A stretch of DNA of 16,801 nucleotides, from positions 14,409 through 31,209 of the forward strand of contig PCVQ01000062.1 in assembly GCA_002796025.1 (NCBI GenBank), given 5' to 3'. The notes beneath the pieces are model-generated. The model saw only the letters and a program-made list of their open reading frames with translations, had not been told where the DNA came from and searched no databases. Positions 1-6,690 of this stretch are shown piece after piece. Both the position numbers and the translations under genes were made by a program. Origin of the DNA: Candidatus Peregrinibacteria bacterium CG11_big_fil_rev_8_21_14_0_20_46_8. Its GTDB lineage: Bacteria; Patescibacteriota; Gracilibacteria; UBA1369; UM-FILTER-53-11. How positions within the stretch are numbered: the stretch's first letter is position 1; every line of letters begins with the position of its first letter.

Positions 1-554
1 TGAAGCGGCGGATGCTTTGGTGCTGCCGGAGCTGGCGATGAGACTGGACTTGCTGCTGGCGCCGCTTGCGCGCTTTGCCCGCGCGCCGCTCCCATAATGC
101 CGCCGGTTTTTGTGGCCGGCTGTTTTGCCGCAGGAACTGCTGGCTGTGCTGCCGGCTGTGGCGCACGACCCGGCAGACTTATACTTACGTCATTCGAAAA
201 GCTCCCGACCACGCCCGGCGCAGCTTCCTGCTTCTTGTTTCCCGCTTCCTCTCCTGCCTGCCCCGCCTTGGCGGCGGCTTCTTGTTTTCCCGTATTCTTG
301 TTTTCCCATTCTTCCCCCTTCTCCCCAATTACCGCCAACAGTGCTCCAACTTTTACTGTGTCGCCTTCATTCCCTTCCAAATGCAAAATAGTTCCGGTCT
401 TTGGTGAGGGAATTTCTACAATCGCCTTTGCGGTTTCCATCTCGCACAAAACATCGTCCTCTTTTACTTCATCACCAGCCTTCACGCGCCAGCGCACAAT
501 CTCACCCTCATGAATGCCCTCGCCAACATCTGGAAATTTAAATTCAAACGCCAT
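1..554 (-). CDS. pdhC: Dihydrolipoamide acyltransferase (E2), N-terminal part, cut by the window edge
   Basis: Translating the minus strand from the ATG at 554 gives at least 184 residues with no stop before the window edge. Residues 1-80 form a lipoyl domain starting MAFEFKFPDVGEGIHEGEI. The lipoyl-lysine turn is EMETAKAIVEI, with K43 as the predicted attachment site. After about residue 80 comes an Ala/Pro/Lys/Gln-rich linker that includes VVGSF near 114-118 and ends in Ala-Pro runs. The linker DNA carries imperfect short direct repeats, including a 13-nt copy at 279-291 and 295-307. The E1-binding and catalytic acyltransferase domains must lie beyond position 1. The protein is the swinging-arm core of a 2-oxoacid dehydrogenase complex. 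E1 alpha/beta and lipA just upstream on the same strand support pyruvate dehydrogenase, but a branched-chain enzyme cannot be excluded. A TATAAT box 8 nt before the ATG fixes the start. Confidence 0.9.
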   Translation of the reverse strand, partial: MAFEFKFPDVGEGIHEGEIVRWRVKAGDEVKEDDVLCEMETAKAIVEIPSPKTGTILHLEGNEGDTVKVGALLAVIGEKGEEWENKNTGKQEAAAKAGQAGEEAGNKKQEAAPGVVGSFSNDVSISLPGRAPQPAAQPAVPAAKQPATKTGGIMGAARGQSAQAAPAASPVSSPAPAAPKHPPL

Positions 555-562
555 TGGTCGGC

Positions 563-591
563 ATTATAACATTACAGCTATTTTTCATAAA
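563..591 (-). promoter_or_regulatory. Predicted promoter of the E2 gene (leaderless type)
   Basis: On the minus strand a perfect TATAAT lies at 563-568 and ends 8 nt before the E2 ATG. It is preceded by TG plus one base (extended -10). A weak -35 candidate, TTTATG, lies 17 bp further upstream. No Shine-Dalgarno sequence is present between box and ATG. Confidence 0.6.
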
Positions 592-1157
592 TTTTGCATC
601 GCCGCGTAGAGTTTTCTGCCAATCGCCTCAATAGTTAACGCCGGATTTTGCCTAGTCAATTTAAGTGTTTTGTTTGCCGCTTTGCGTGCGACTCTAGGGA
701 AAAGTGTTCCCAGCACAAATGCAGTCTCTTCTGGATTCAATACTTTGCCTTCGGCAATAATGTCGAGCATGCGCTCACGCGCAATATCCCGAATGGTTTT
801 TGGCAGCTTGGTAACATCGTATGGGGTGCAAAGTGCCTCGCTTTCTTCTGCGAGTGCTTTAAATGTTTTTTCAATTAAAACCGTGAGAACAGTCTCGGCT
901 CCGCCAATGAAGCCGATATTCTCTTTGCCGGCAAGCAGACGGTTCTTTATATGCACAAGGTGGCCAAGAATATGCAATTTGAGAAACGAAAAATCCCTCA
1001 ATTCAGCTTCTTGTGCAGGATGAAAGAGGCGGCTGTCGAGTGTTTGAGCCATATATTCCGCAATGGGCTCGAGTTCAACTTCCTTAAGAACCTGTTCGAC
1101 TAACGGTGCAGCTTCTGGAGAGGCTGGGACAGCAGAAAGATGGGATGGATTCTTCAT
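585..1157 (-). CDS. Hypothetical alpha-helical protein (190 aa) inside the PDH cluster
   Basis: I do not recognise this family. The 190-residue sequence starts MKNPSHLSAVPASPEAAPLV. It is rich in Ala, Leu, Glu and Lys and looks almost entirely alpha-helical. It has no signal peptide, no clear membrane segment and no metal- or nucleotide-binding motif. Around residues 80-90 there is a short Gly-containing stretch (GKENIGFIGGAE). The C-terminal third is basic (RVARKAANKTLKLTRQ). It lies between the 69-aa orphan and E2 on the same strand, with 30 bp to E2 and 16 bp from its upstream neighbour. It also has its own well-formed promoter. Its position suggests a link to the dehydrogenase complex or to lipoylation, but this is inferred from context only. 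Confidence 0.7.
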   Translation of the reverse strand: MKNPSHLSAVPASPEAAPLVEQVLKEVELEPIAEYMAQTLDSRLFHPAQEAELRDFSFLKLHILGHLVHIKNRLLAGKENIGFIGGAETVLTVLIEKTFKALAEESEALCTPYDVTKLPKTIRDIARERMLDIIAEGKVLNPEETAFVLGTLFPRVARKAANKTLKLTRQNPALTIEAIGRKLYAAMQNL

Positions 1158-1165
1158 GGCACGGC

Positions 1166-1193
1166 ATAATACCCTATTTTAATCTCTCGTCAA
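1166..1193 (-). promoter_or_regulatory. Predicted promoter of the 190-aa orphan (leaderless type)
   Basis: On the minus strand TTGACG (1188-1193) and TATTAT (1166-1171) are separated by 16 bp. The -10 box ends 8 nt before the ATG at 1157. The -35 element lies inside the last codons of the upstream 69-aa gene. This is among the best-formed promoters in the window and implies that the orphan can be transcribed separately from E1. Confidence 0.65.
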
Positions 1194-1383
1194 GCGTCGC
1201 ATCGCGGACAATTCCCCGAGCCTCATCGCGCGTTTCTTGTGCCGCTGCCGCTTGCAATGCATCGAGTGTTGAGCGCTCGCTTGCGGCTTGGGCTTCAGAA
1301 GAAAGCCAGTCGTCGTTATCTACTCCTCCGGCTTTTAGGCGGTCAAAAAGTTCAATCAAAGTGTCTTCTGTTGGATTAGACAT
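1174..1383 (-). CDS. Hypothetical small acidic protein (69 aa) inside the PDH cluster
   Basis: The family is not recognised. From the ATG at 1383 it encodes 69 residues starting MSNPTEDTLIELFDRLKAGG, then an Ala/Glu/Gln-rich helical stretch (EAQAASERSTLDALQAAAAQ), ending in a charged tail. It is acidic, soluble and probably helical. The frame is open further upstream to a TTG at 1440. That extension (hydrophobic, SHSLQLILLH) is unlikely to be translated because the TTG is part of a perfect TTGACA -35 sequence. It follows E1 beta by 70 bp and precedes the 190-aa orphan by 16 bp. Its short length and lack of recognised homologs keep confidence moderate. Confidence 0.55.
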   Translation of the reverse strand: MSNPTEDTLIELFDRLKAGGVDNDDWLSSEAQAASERSTLDALQAAAAQETRDEARGIVRDATLDERLK

Positions 1384-1412
1384 ATGCAAGAGTATTAATT
1401 GTAGAGAATGAG

Positions 1413-1440
1413 ACTTTATCCAAAATTTAGTTTTTGTCAA
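1413..1440 (-). promoter_or_regulatory. Possible promoter of the 69-aa gene
   Basis: On the minus strand a perfect TTGACA (1435-1440) is followed after 16 bp by TAAAGT (1413-1418). This would give a leader of about 20 nt. Other -10-like boxes lie closer to the ATG: TACAAT (1398-1403, 14 nt before it) and TAATAC (1392-1397, 8 nt before it). Which one is used cannot be decided by reading. Confidence 0.4.
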
Positions 1441-1452
1441 ATATTTTGCGCC

Positions 1453-2427
1453 TTATTCTAAGATACTTTCTATCCCCGCAATCACCCGCTTTTCGTCCGG
1501 TAGGTTCCACTCTTCTAATTTTAGAAGTGGCGGAATGATGTCGAAGCCGGTTACTCGCTGTACAGGCGCCTGCAAAAACTGCACTGCGTTTTCCATAATT
1601 TGTGCGGAGATTTCTGCGGCCAGGCCGAGGGTGCGCGGTGCTTCCTGCACAATTACACAGCGGCCGGTCTTTTGTACGGATTCCAGAATTGTTGGCGTGT
1701 CGAGCGGGCTGAGTGTGCGCAAATCGATCACTTCTAAGTTAATTCCTTTTTGTGCAAAGTGCGGATGCACTTTAAGGATGAGCGGAATCATGGCTCCCCA
1801 GCCAATGACCGTAACATGTTCGCCGGGAATCATTACGCGCGCCTTGCCGATTTCAACAGTGTAGTCTTCGTCCGGCACTTCCTCTTTAATATTGCGATAA
1901 TATTTTTTTGGCTCTTGAAAGATGACGGGATCGGGATCGCGGATTGCTGCGAGCATAAGACCTTTGGCATCATAAGGAGTGGATGGGCAGACAACTCTGA
2001 GGCCGGGCGTGTGGATGTAGTAGGTCTCTGCACTTTCGGAATGATGTTCCAGCGCGCGTACGCCGCCGCAGTATGGAAAGCGAATAACAATCGGGCAGGT
2101 GTATTTGCCGCGGCTGCGATTTCGCATGCGTGCAGCGTGATTCACAATTTGGTCAAAAGCTGGATAGACAAAGCCGTCAAACTGCATCTCGCAGACAGGC
2201 CTCATGCCGGCCATAGCTAAGCCAATTGCGCTGCCGATGATGCCGGCCTCTGCCAGCGGAGTGTCGACTACCCGCTCTTCGCCGAATTTTTTAATGAGGC
2301 CGTCGGTGATGCGGAAGACGCCACCATCGATGCCGACATCTTCACCCATGATCATTACGGATGGATCGCGCTCCATCTCCAGAAAGAGTGCTTGATTGAG
2401 TGCTTCTGCAATTGTTCGTTGTGGCAT
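1453..2427 (-). CDS. pdhB: 2-oxoacid (pyruvate) dehydrogenase E1 component, beta subunit
   Basis: The 324-aa length is typical of E1 beta. It is the second half of the thiamine-diphosphate-dependent decarboxylase that oxidises pyruvate and passes the acetyl group to lipoyl-E2. Visible family features are GEDVGIDGGVF near residue 28 (with the conserved Glu contacting ThDP), DTPLAEAGIIGSAIGLAM, FDGFVYPAFDQIVNHAARM, HTPGLRVVCPSTPYDAKGLM and the C-terminal transketolase domain with VIDLRTLSPLD and VTGFDIIPPLLKLEE. It follows E1 alpha by 21 bp. No good TANNNT box or Shine-Dalgarno lies directly before its ATG (only TTTAAT, 6 nt away), so it is probably co-transcribed with E1 alpha. Substrate assignment to pyruvate rests on family resemblance and the lipA/E2 context. 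Confidence 0.93.
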   Translation of the reverse strand: MPQRTIAEALNQALFLEMERDPSVMIMGEDVGIDGGVFRITDGLIKKFGEERVVDTPLAEAGIIGSAIGLAMAGMRPVCEMQFDGFVYPAFDQIVNHAARMRNRSRGKYTCPIVIRFPYCGGVRALEHHSESAETYYIHTPGLRVVCPSTPYDAKGLMLAAIRDPDPVIFQEPKKYYRNIKEEVPDEDYTVEIGKARVMIPGEHVTVIGWGAMIPLILKVHPHFAQKGINLEVIDLRTLSPLDTPTILESVQKTGRCVIVQEAPRTLGLAAEISAQIMENAVQFLQAPVQRVTGFDIIPPLLKLEEWNLPDEKRVIAGIESILE

Positions 2428-2448
2428 GGGAGAATTAAAGGGGAAGGT

Positions 2449-3510
2449 TTATAGGAATTTCTTGAGCTCTTCTTTTTGTTGCGCAAGCGGGGGCGTGATT
2501 TTTTCGTAGTGATAATCAAAAATGTCGTCGGGATTTTGCTTGGTATTTTCTGCCGCTTCTACGGCTTTGCTAATTGCTGCGTCCGCTGCTTCTTCACACT
2601 CTTTTGCAAATTCCGGCGTCCAGATTTTTTGTGCCGCTAAATATTTTTGCAAACGCAAAATTGGATCGCGGGTGCGTGCATCTTCTTCCTCTTCTTTGCT
2701 GCGATACTTGCCGCTGTCATCCGAAGTGGTGTGGTTGCCGAGCCGGTATGTCATGGCTTCAATAAAGACCGGAATATTTTGACGCGCCAGTTCCGCGGCC
2801 TCCCGCGCAACCGCGTACATCGCAAAAATATCGTTGCCGTCTACACGGATATTCCGCAATCCCCCGGCCACGGCTTTTTGTGCAAGTGTTGCGGCTGCGG
2901 TCTGCTTGTTTGTTGGCGTGGAAATTGCCCAGCCATTATTTTGGCAGCAAAAGACGGTGCGCGACTGTACTACCGGTGCAAAATTAATCGCCTCGTACAA
3001 AGCGCCTTCGGAGGTCGCACCGTCGCTAAAAAAGCTCACCGTAATGTGCGGTTTATTTTGCAAGCGAAACGCCCAGCCGGTACCAACCGCGTGCAGCGGA
3101 TGACTCCCAACCGGAATAGAAACGGGTAGCGCATTCGCTTCGTAGTTACTCCCCCACTCATCGCCCATCCAGTATAAGTATATTTTTTCTAAAGGCACGC
3201 CGTGCAAGTAGCAGGCCGCAAGTTCGCGGAATGCCGGAAAAATCCAGTCGTCGCGCTTGATACCATAGATCATTCCCATCTGTGTCGCTTCCTGCCCTTC
3301 CATAGAAGGATACGTTCCGCTACGGCCGGTACGCTGCAAATTTGTAAATTTTTTGTCGGCACGCCGAATCAAAATCATCTCTTTATATACTTCGCGCAGA
3401 CGGGCTTCGTCCCAATTAGGCAAGAAATCTTCGCGTACAACCGTACCGTCAGGCGCGAGCACCTGGATCATCGAGTCATCAATCTTTGGAAATTCAGGAA
3501 TGAGCGGCAT
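2449..3510 (-). CDS. pdhA: 2-oxoacid (pyruvate) dehydrogenase E1 component, alpha subunit
   Basis: The 353-aa length matches E1 alpha of the heterotetrameric E1. The ThDP/Mg signature is present: SDGATSEG at 162-169, then CQNNGWAIS around 189-197 with the Asn pair at 191-192. The family hallmark is GDG; here the first Gly is Ser162, while the metal-binding Asp163 is kept. Other conserved stretches are EGQEATQMGM (71-80), the phosphorylation-loop-like TYRLGNHTTSDD (254-265) and HAVGTGWAFRL. With E1 beta it would decarboxylate the 2-oxoacid and reductively acylate lipoyl-E2. The ATG at 3510 overlaps the last 17 bp of lipA. A TATAAT box inside lipA ends 8 nt before this ATG, so the gene may have its own leaderless transcript besides read-through from lipA. 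Confidence 0.93.
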   Translation of the reverse strand: MPLIPEFPKIDDSMIQVLAPDGTVVREDFLPNWDEARLREVYKEMILIRRADKKFTNLQRTGRSGTYPSMEGQEATQMGMIYGIKRDDWIFPAFRELAACYLHGVPLEKIYLYWMGDEWGSNYEANALPVSIPVGSHPLHAVGTGWAFRLQNKPHITVSFFSDGATSEGALYEAINFAPVVQSRTVFCCQNNGWAISTPTNKQTAAATLAQKAVAGGLRNIRVDGNDIFAMYAVAREAAELARQNIPVFIEAMTYRLGNHTTSDDSGKYRSKEEEEDARTRDPILRLQKYLAAQKIWTPEFAKECEEAADAAISKAVEAAENTKQNPDDIFDYHYEKITPPLAQQKEELKKFL

Positions 3511-4432
3511 CTTTTTTGATTATACTTTTGATATAAAATTCCCCTGCTTTGTATGAGCTGCGTACATAGGGCCCGGCAGCCACATAGAGGAAGCCTAACG
3601 CTTCTCCACGCTTCTTATACCATTCATATTGATCGGGGGGAACGTATTCTTTAACTGGAAGATTCCAGGCAGAGGGTTGCAGATACTGGCCGATGGTTAA
3701 AAAGTCGCAATCGATTGCACGCAAATCTTGCATGGCCTGGTCAACTTCTTCGGGCTTTTCTCCGAGCCCAACCATAATAGAAGACTTGGTGCGCATTTTC
3801 GGGCTGATCTTTTTAACATATTTTAGAACATGCAGCGACTGCTCATAATTGGCACGATGATCGCGGACTTCACGCTGTAAACGGCTAACGGTTTCTACAT
3901 TATGCGCAAAGACATGCGGCCCGGCCTCGATAACTTTTTTGATATCTTCTTTTTTTCCTTGAAAATCGGGAGTTAAAACTTCTATAAGCATTTTAGGTGC
4001 TGCCTTTTTTACAGCACGAATACATTCGGCAAAGTGCGCTGCTCCGCCATCCTCTACATCGTCGCGGTCAACCGAAGTTATTACCACATAATCCAGCTTC
4101 ATGTTGCTTACTGCTTCGGCAAGCTTTTTCGGCTCATCATTATTGAGCGCATTTGGTCTGCCGTGATTCACATTACAAAAGCGGCAGGCGCGCGTACATG
4201 TGTCGCCCATAATCATAAATGTTGCAGTTCCGCCGCCCCAGCACTCACCAATATTTGGGCAGAGCGCCTCTTCACATACGGTCGCAACGCCACTGCTGCG
4301 CACGACATTTTTAATCTCTCCGTAGCGTTTATTCGGCAATTTTGTACGCGCCTTTAACCAGTCCGGCTTTTTGAGCCGTCCCGGCACCAGCTGAATCATC
4401 ATCGATGGATTTGCACGCTTTGGGCAGGACAT
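3494..4432 (-). CDS. lipA: Lipoyl synthase (radical SAM)
   Basis: LipA inserts two sulfurs into protein-bound octanoyl groups to make the lipoyl cofactor. The 312-aa sequence has both iron-sulfur motifs. The auxiliary cluster is CEEALCPNIGEC (C53, C58, C64; C-X4-C-X5-C). The radical-SAM cluster is CTRACRFC (C79, C83, C86; C-X3-C-X2-C), preceded by TFMIMGD. The C-terminal RSSY (291-294), whose Ser ligates the auxiliary cluster in characterised LipA, is present. It also has VITSVDRDDVEDGGAAHF and SSIMVGLGE, typical of the family. It is the first gene of the minus-strand cluster that makes E1 and E2, the acceptor of lipoate; no lipB or lplA is seen here. The ATG at 4432 is supported by a TATAAT box 8 nt upstream; a start at the internal MM (residues 11-12) is possible. 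It ends in UGA. Confidence 0.96.
   Translation of the reverse strand: MSCPKRANPSMMIQLVPGRLKKPDWLKARTKLPNKRYGEIKNVVRSSGVATVCEEALCPNIGECWGGGTATFMIMGDTCTRACRFCNVNHGRPNALNNDEPKKLAEAVSNMKLDYVVITSVDRDDVEDGGAAHFAECIRAVKKAAPKMLIEVLTPDFQGKKEDIKKVIEAGPHVFAHNVETVSRLQREVRDHRANYEQSLHVLKYVKKISPKMRTKSSIMVGLGEKPEEVDQAMQDLRAIDCDFLTIGQYLQPSAWNLPVKEYVPPDQYEWYKKRGEALGFLYVAAGPYVRSSYKAGEFYIKSIIKKDAAHS
3519..3524 (-). promoter_or_regulatory. Predicted -10 box of pdhA inside the 3' end of lipA
   Basis: A perfect TATAAT on the minus strand ends 8 nt before the pdhA ATG and lies within lipA coding sequence. No convincing -35 sequence is seen 16-18 bp upstream, so activity is uncertain. Confidence 0.45.
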
Positions 4433-4440
4433 GGATGTGT

Positions 4441-4446
4441 ATTATA
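4441..4446 (-). promoter_or_regulatory. Predicted -10 box of lipA (leaderless type)
   Basis: A perfect TATAAT on the minus strand ends 8 nt before the lipA ATG. No clear -35 is seen. It lies back-to-back with the promoter of the 77-aa gene on the plus strand; both share a 69-bp intergenic region. Confidence 0.6.
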
Positions 4447-4464
4447 CACGAAAAATTTGGAGCC

Positions 4465-4492
4465 TTGACGCTCTCGATTTTTTTATTAAAAT
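4465..4492 (+). promoter_or_regulatory. Predicted promoter of the 77-aa gene (leaderless type)
   Basis: TTGACG (4465-4470), a 16-bp T-rich spacer and TAAAAT (4487-4492) end 9 nt before the ATG at 4502. There is no Shine-Dalgarno sequence. It is divergent from the lipA box at 4441-4446. Confidence 0.65.
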
Positions 4493-4501
4493 TGGTTTCT
4501 T

Positions 4502-4735
4502 ATGAATTATAAAGAAGAGCAGCATCGAACAATTGAGGAGGCGATTAGCCGTACCCGGGCGATTCAGGCGCGTCACAAAATAGAGTCGCGGCAGACAGAA
4601 ACTCGTGGATTAATTGGTCGTATTCTGGCCGCTTGGGAAGAATTTGTGATGCCTACAGCAGATCGAGAAGTACTTGCAAACATTATAAGACGCCGCTTGG
4701 CCGATTTGCAGACCCGTTTAAACCGTTTTGATTAA
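4502..4735 (+). CDS. Hypothetical small charged protein (77 aa)
   Basis: The family is not recognised. The 77 residues are very rich in Arg, Glu and Gln, with no signal peptide or membrane segment. They read as two or three amphipathic helices: EEQHRTIEEAISRTRAIQAR, then RGLIGRILAAWEEFV, then DREVLANIIRRRLADLQTRL. Overall it is basic with many alternating charges, so a small coiled-coil or protein/nucleic-acid-binding role is conceivable but unsupported. The gene is divergent from lipA and has its own well-formed promoter, which is the best evidence that it is real. It ends 45 bp before the DoxX-like start. Confidence 0.65.
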   Translation: MNYKEEQHRTIEEAISRTRAIQARHKIESRQTETRGLIGRILAAWEEFVMPTADREVLANIIRRRLADLQTRLNRFD

Positions 4736-4743
4736 AGTCAATT

Positions 4744-4773
4744 TTGCGCACAAGCTATGCACGGTGTTACACT
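4744..4773 (+). promoter_or_regulatory. Predicted promoter of the DoxX-like gene (decides its start)
   Basis: TTGCGC (4744-4749), an 18-bp spacer and TACACT (4768-4773) end 7 nt before the ATG at 4781. If used, transcription starts downstream of the upstream in-frame ATG at 4757, so translation must begin at 4781. That start also gives a clean signal peptide. Confidence 0.55.
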
Positions 4774-4780
4774 GCGTCCG

Positions 4781-5755
4781 ATGAAAAAGATTTTGTTTGT
4801 TTTGGCTGCGCTCGCGATTCCGCACACCGCTTTTGCGCACGAGAAGTGGTTTGTAACCAATCATCACACGATTGAACGGCCGGAACTTTTTTTGGGTTTG
4901 AATGCGACGAATATTGTTATGGGGATTTTGGCTTTGGCGGCAATCGGTGCTGCATTTTGGCTGGATAAAAAATTAGAAAACTCTAAGGCGATTGCAAAGG
5001 CGCATAAAGATTTGGACCGCGTGCAGGCGTGGGGTATTCCGGTGGTTCGCCTTACTACCGGCGTGCTCATGTTTACCGCAAGTTATATCGGCTTCTTCTT
5101 TGCGCCGGATTTGAAAACCGTTTTTGCGCCGCCGGTGTGGGGAACAATTTTACTCTACGCGCAGGCCTTCATTGGGTTGGGATTGATTCTCGGGGTGGTG
5201 CCGCGACTTATGGCTGCTGCAGGATTTTTGCTTTACGCCGCGCTTTTTGTGATCTTCCCTCCGCTCGATATGCTTCCCTATTTTGTTTATGCCGGAATTT
5301 TTCTGTATCTGCTGATATTGGGTGACAGTTCGATGCCAAAAGTAAAAGGAAAGGGTTTGGTTTTTGCGATCTTTAAAGATTGGCTCAAAAAACTTGAGCC
5401 ATATGCTTTTGATTTTTTGAGAATCGGCCTGGCGGTGAGTCTCATCTTGCCCGCACTCTTATATAAAATTATTCAGCCGGAATATGCCCTGGCCTTTGTT
5501 GCCTCGCATCCGGTGAATTTTATGCAGGGGCTTGGTTTTACACAATTTACCGACGCCATGTTCGTTTTGTGCGCGGGACTGACCGAATTCATTTTGGGAA
5601 CGCTGTTGCTCTTTGGTGTGCTCCCCCGCTTTATTGTCGCTGTTTTAATTTTTGCTTTTACTGTAACGCTGACCATGTTCGGCATGTTTGAGTTGCTTGG
5701 ACACTTGCCGCTCTACGGTGCGGCCTATGCTATTTTGGTGGGAGCGAGAAGTTGA
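4781..5755 (+). CDS. DoxX-like integral membrane protein with signal peptide
   Basis: From the ATG at 4781 it encodes 324 residues. Residues 1-20 are a textbook signal sequence (MKKILFVLAALAIPHTAFAH), with probable cleavage after AFA. The first mature residues, HEKWFVTNHHTIERPELF, carry four His and would face outside. About seven to eight hydrophobic segments follow. The pattern in the second half (LRIGLAVSLILPALL, then GLTEFILGTLLLFGVLPRFI) resembles the DoxX/SURF4-like family: a helix with acidic residue plus Gly, then a Pro-Arg turn. The function of such proteins is poorly defined; some associate with redox or oxidative-stress enzymes. The His-rich start could bind metal, which is speculation. 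It ends in UGA 2 bp from the convergent membrane gene. An ATG at 4757 would add eight residues ahead of the signal and is less likely. Confidence 0.7.
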   Translation: MKKILFVLAALAIPHTAFAHEKWFVTNHHTIERPELFLGLNATNIVMGILALAAIGAAFWLDKKLENSKAIAKAHKDLDRVQAWGIPVVRLTTGVLMFTASYIGFFFAPDLKTVFAPPVWGTILLYAQAFIGLGLILGVVPRLMAAAGFLLYAALFVIFPPLDMLPYFVYAGIFLYLLILGDSSMPKVKGKGLVFAIFKDWLKKLEPYAFDFLRIGLAVSLILPALLYKIIQPEYALAFVASHPVNFMQGLGFTQFTDAMFVLCAGLTEFILGTLLLFGVLPRFIVAVLIFAFTVTLTMFGMFELLGHLPLYGAAYAILVGARS

Positions 5756-5757
5756 CA

Positions 5758-6690
5758 CTATTTGTGCGGTTTTTCAAACCAGACAATCGGTAATGCCGCT
5801 ACGGCAAGCAGCGCCTCAATAACAATCATCCAGAAGCGGCTCACAAACGCGTATATTAATGCAATGTGCGGTGCGGTAATTGATTGTAATGCTAAATACC
5901 AAACGCCTTCGCGCACGCCTAGGCCGCCGGGAGCGAAGATCGCAACAACTCCGGCTACAATTGAAAGTGCGCCGATGCTCACTAAAAATGGGATGTGCTG
6001 TACAGCGACGGGCGCAAACGACTGGAGAAAAGTCAGTTGCGCAATGCCGAATCCAAGCAGACCGACTACATAGGTGACCTGTAAAATAAAGAGCTGCCCA
6101 AAGCTTACCCATTTTTCTTGCGGGATTTGCGGATGGCGGAGTCCCCGCAAATAGAGATTAATAAAAAAGTAAAAGACATGCGGTATCAATAAAATGAGCC
6201 CAAATAATATGATGGCCACCACTCCCCAAAGAGAATATTTACTGAGTTCGGGCATTTGCAGAATCGCCAATACCGAAACATAGACTCCGGCGAGTGCCTC
6301 TAAACTCCCTTCTTCGAATGTCGAAAGAAATGTAATTTTAGGCGGCACATTGTGTGCGTTGCAGAATTTCAGACGCGCTACGGCAAGCCAAACTTTCCCG
6401 GGAATATATTTTGCCGGCTGAGTAATAAAAAAATAAGGAACTACACGGTGCAGCGCAATGGGATGACGAAATACAACAAGGAGCAAAAACCAGCCGAACG
6501 CCAGCACGGCATAACTTGCAGCTAGGGCAAGTGTTGCCGCAGCGAGCGTGGGAATATCAAAGTCAAAATCATACGCACGAATTTGCGCCCAATTTGCTGA
6601 GAGTTCTTTTCCAAGAAAATAGAAAATTGAAATAATAAGGATAGCTCCAATAATCTTCGTCGCGATCTTTTTAAGAAGTTGTTTGTTCAT
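5758..6690 (-). CDS. LPG_synthase_TM-family (UPF0104) membrane protein
   Basis: The 310-aa protein has about seven to eight membrane segments (roughly 10-28, 48-74, 126-145, 153-181, 198-222, 233-258, 277-304). Family marks are the AKYIPGKVW turn (near 93-101), FEEGSLEALAGVY and the conserved APGGLGVREG loop near 254-263. These match the integral membrane half of MprF and its stand-alone relatives, seen next to glycosyltransferase and polysaccharide genes and proposed as lipid or glycolipid flippases. The soluble aminoacyl-transferase domain of MprF is absent, so lysyl-PG synthesis is not expected. Its ATG overlaps the stop of the dehydrogenase gene (TAATG, 1 nt), so translation is coupled. 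The pairing suggests a role in moving a lipid-linked uronic-acid-type sugar, an inference from context. Confidence 0.85.
   Translation of the reverse strand: MNKQLLKKIATKIIGAILIISIFYFLGKELSANWAQIRAYDFDFDIPTLAAATLALAASYAVLAFGWFLLLVVFRHPIALHRVVPYFFITQPAKYIPGKVWLAVARLKFCNAHNVPPKITFLSTFEEGSLEALAGVYVSVLAILQMPELSKYSLWGVVAIILFGLILLIPHVFYFFINLYLRGLRHPQIPQEKWVSFGQLFILQVTYVVGLLGFGIAQLTFLQSFAPVAVQHIPFLVSIGALSIVAGVVAIFAPGGLGVREGVWYLALQSITAPHIALIYAFVSRFWMIVIEALLAVAALPIVWFEKPHK

Noticed and set aside
279..307. 13-nt direct repeat (TTCTTGTTTTCCC, two copies) as a mobile or CRISPR-like repeat
   Set aside because: It lies in the E2 linker and encodes Lys/Asn/Gln/Glu-rich low-complexity residues; such repeats are usual in flexible linkers.
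97..513. Long plus-strand open frame (about 138 codons) at the left edge
   Set aside because: It is the antisense shadow of the E2 lipoyl domain and Ala/Pro linker, whose minus-strand reading is an unmistakable lipoyl domain.
1384..1440. N-terminal extension of the 69-aa protein from a TTG at 1440
   Set aside because: The TTG is part of a perfect TTGACA -35 sequence and the extra residues look unlike a real N-terminus; the ATG at 1383 is preferred.
4757..4780. Earlier ATG for the DoxX-like protein
   Set aside because: A promoter -10 box (4768-4773) lies downstream of it, and the ATG at 4781 gives a clean signal peptide.
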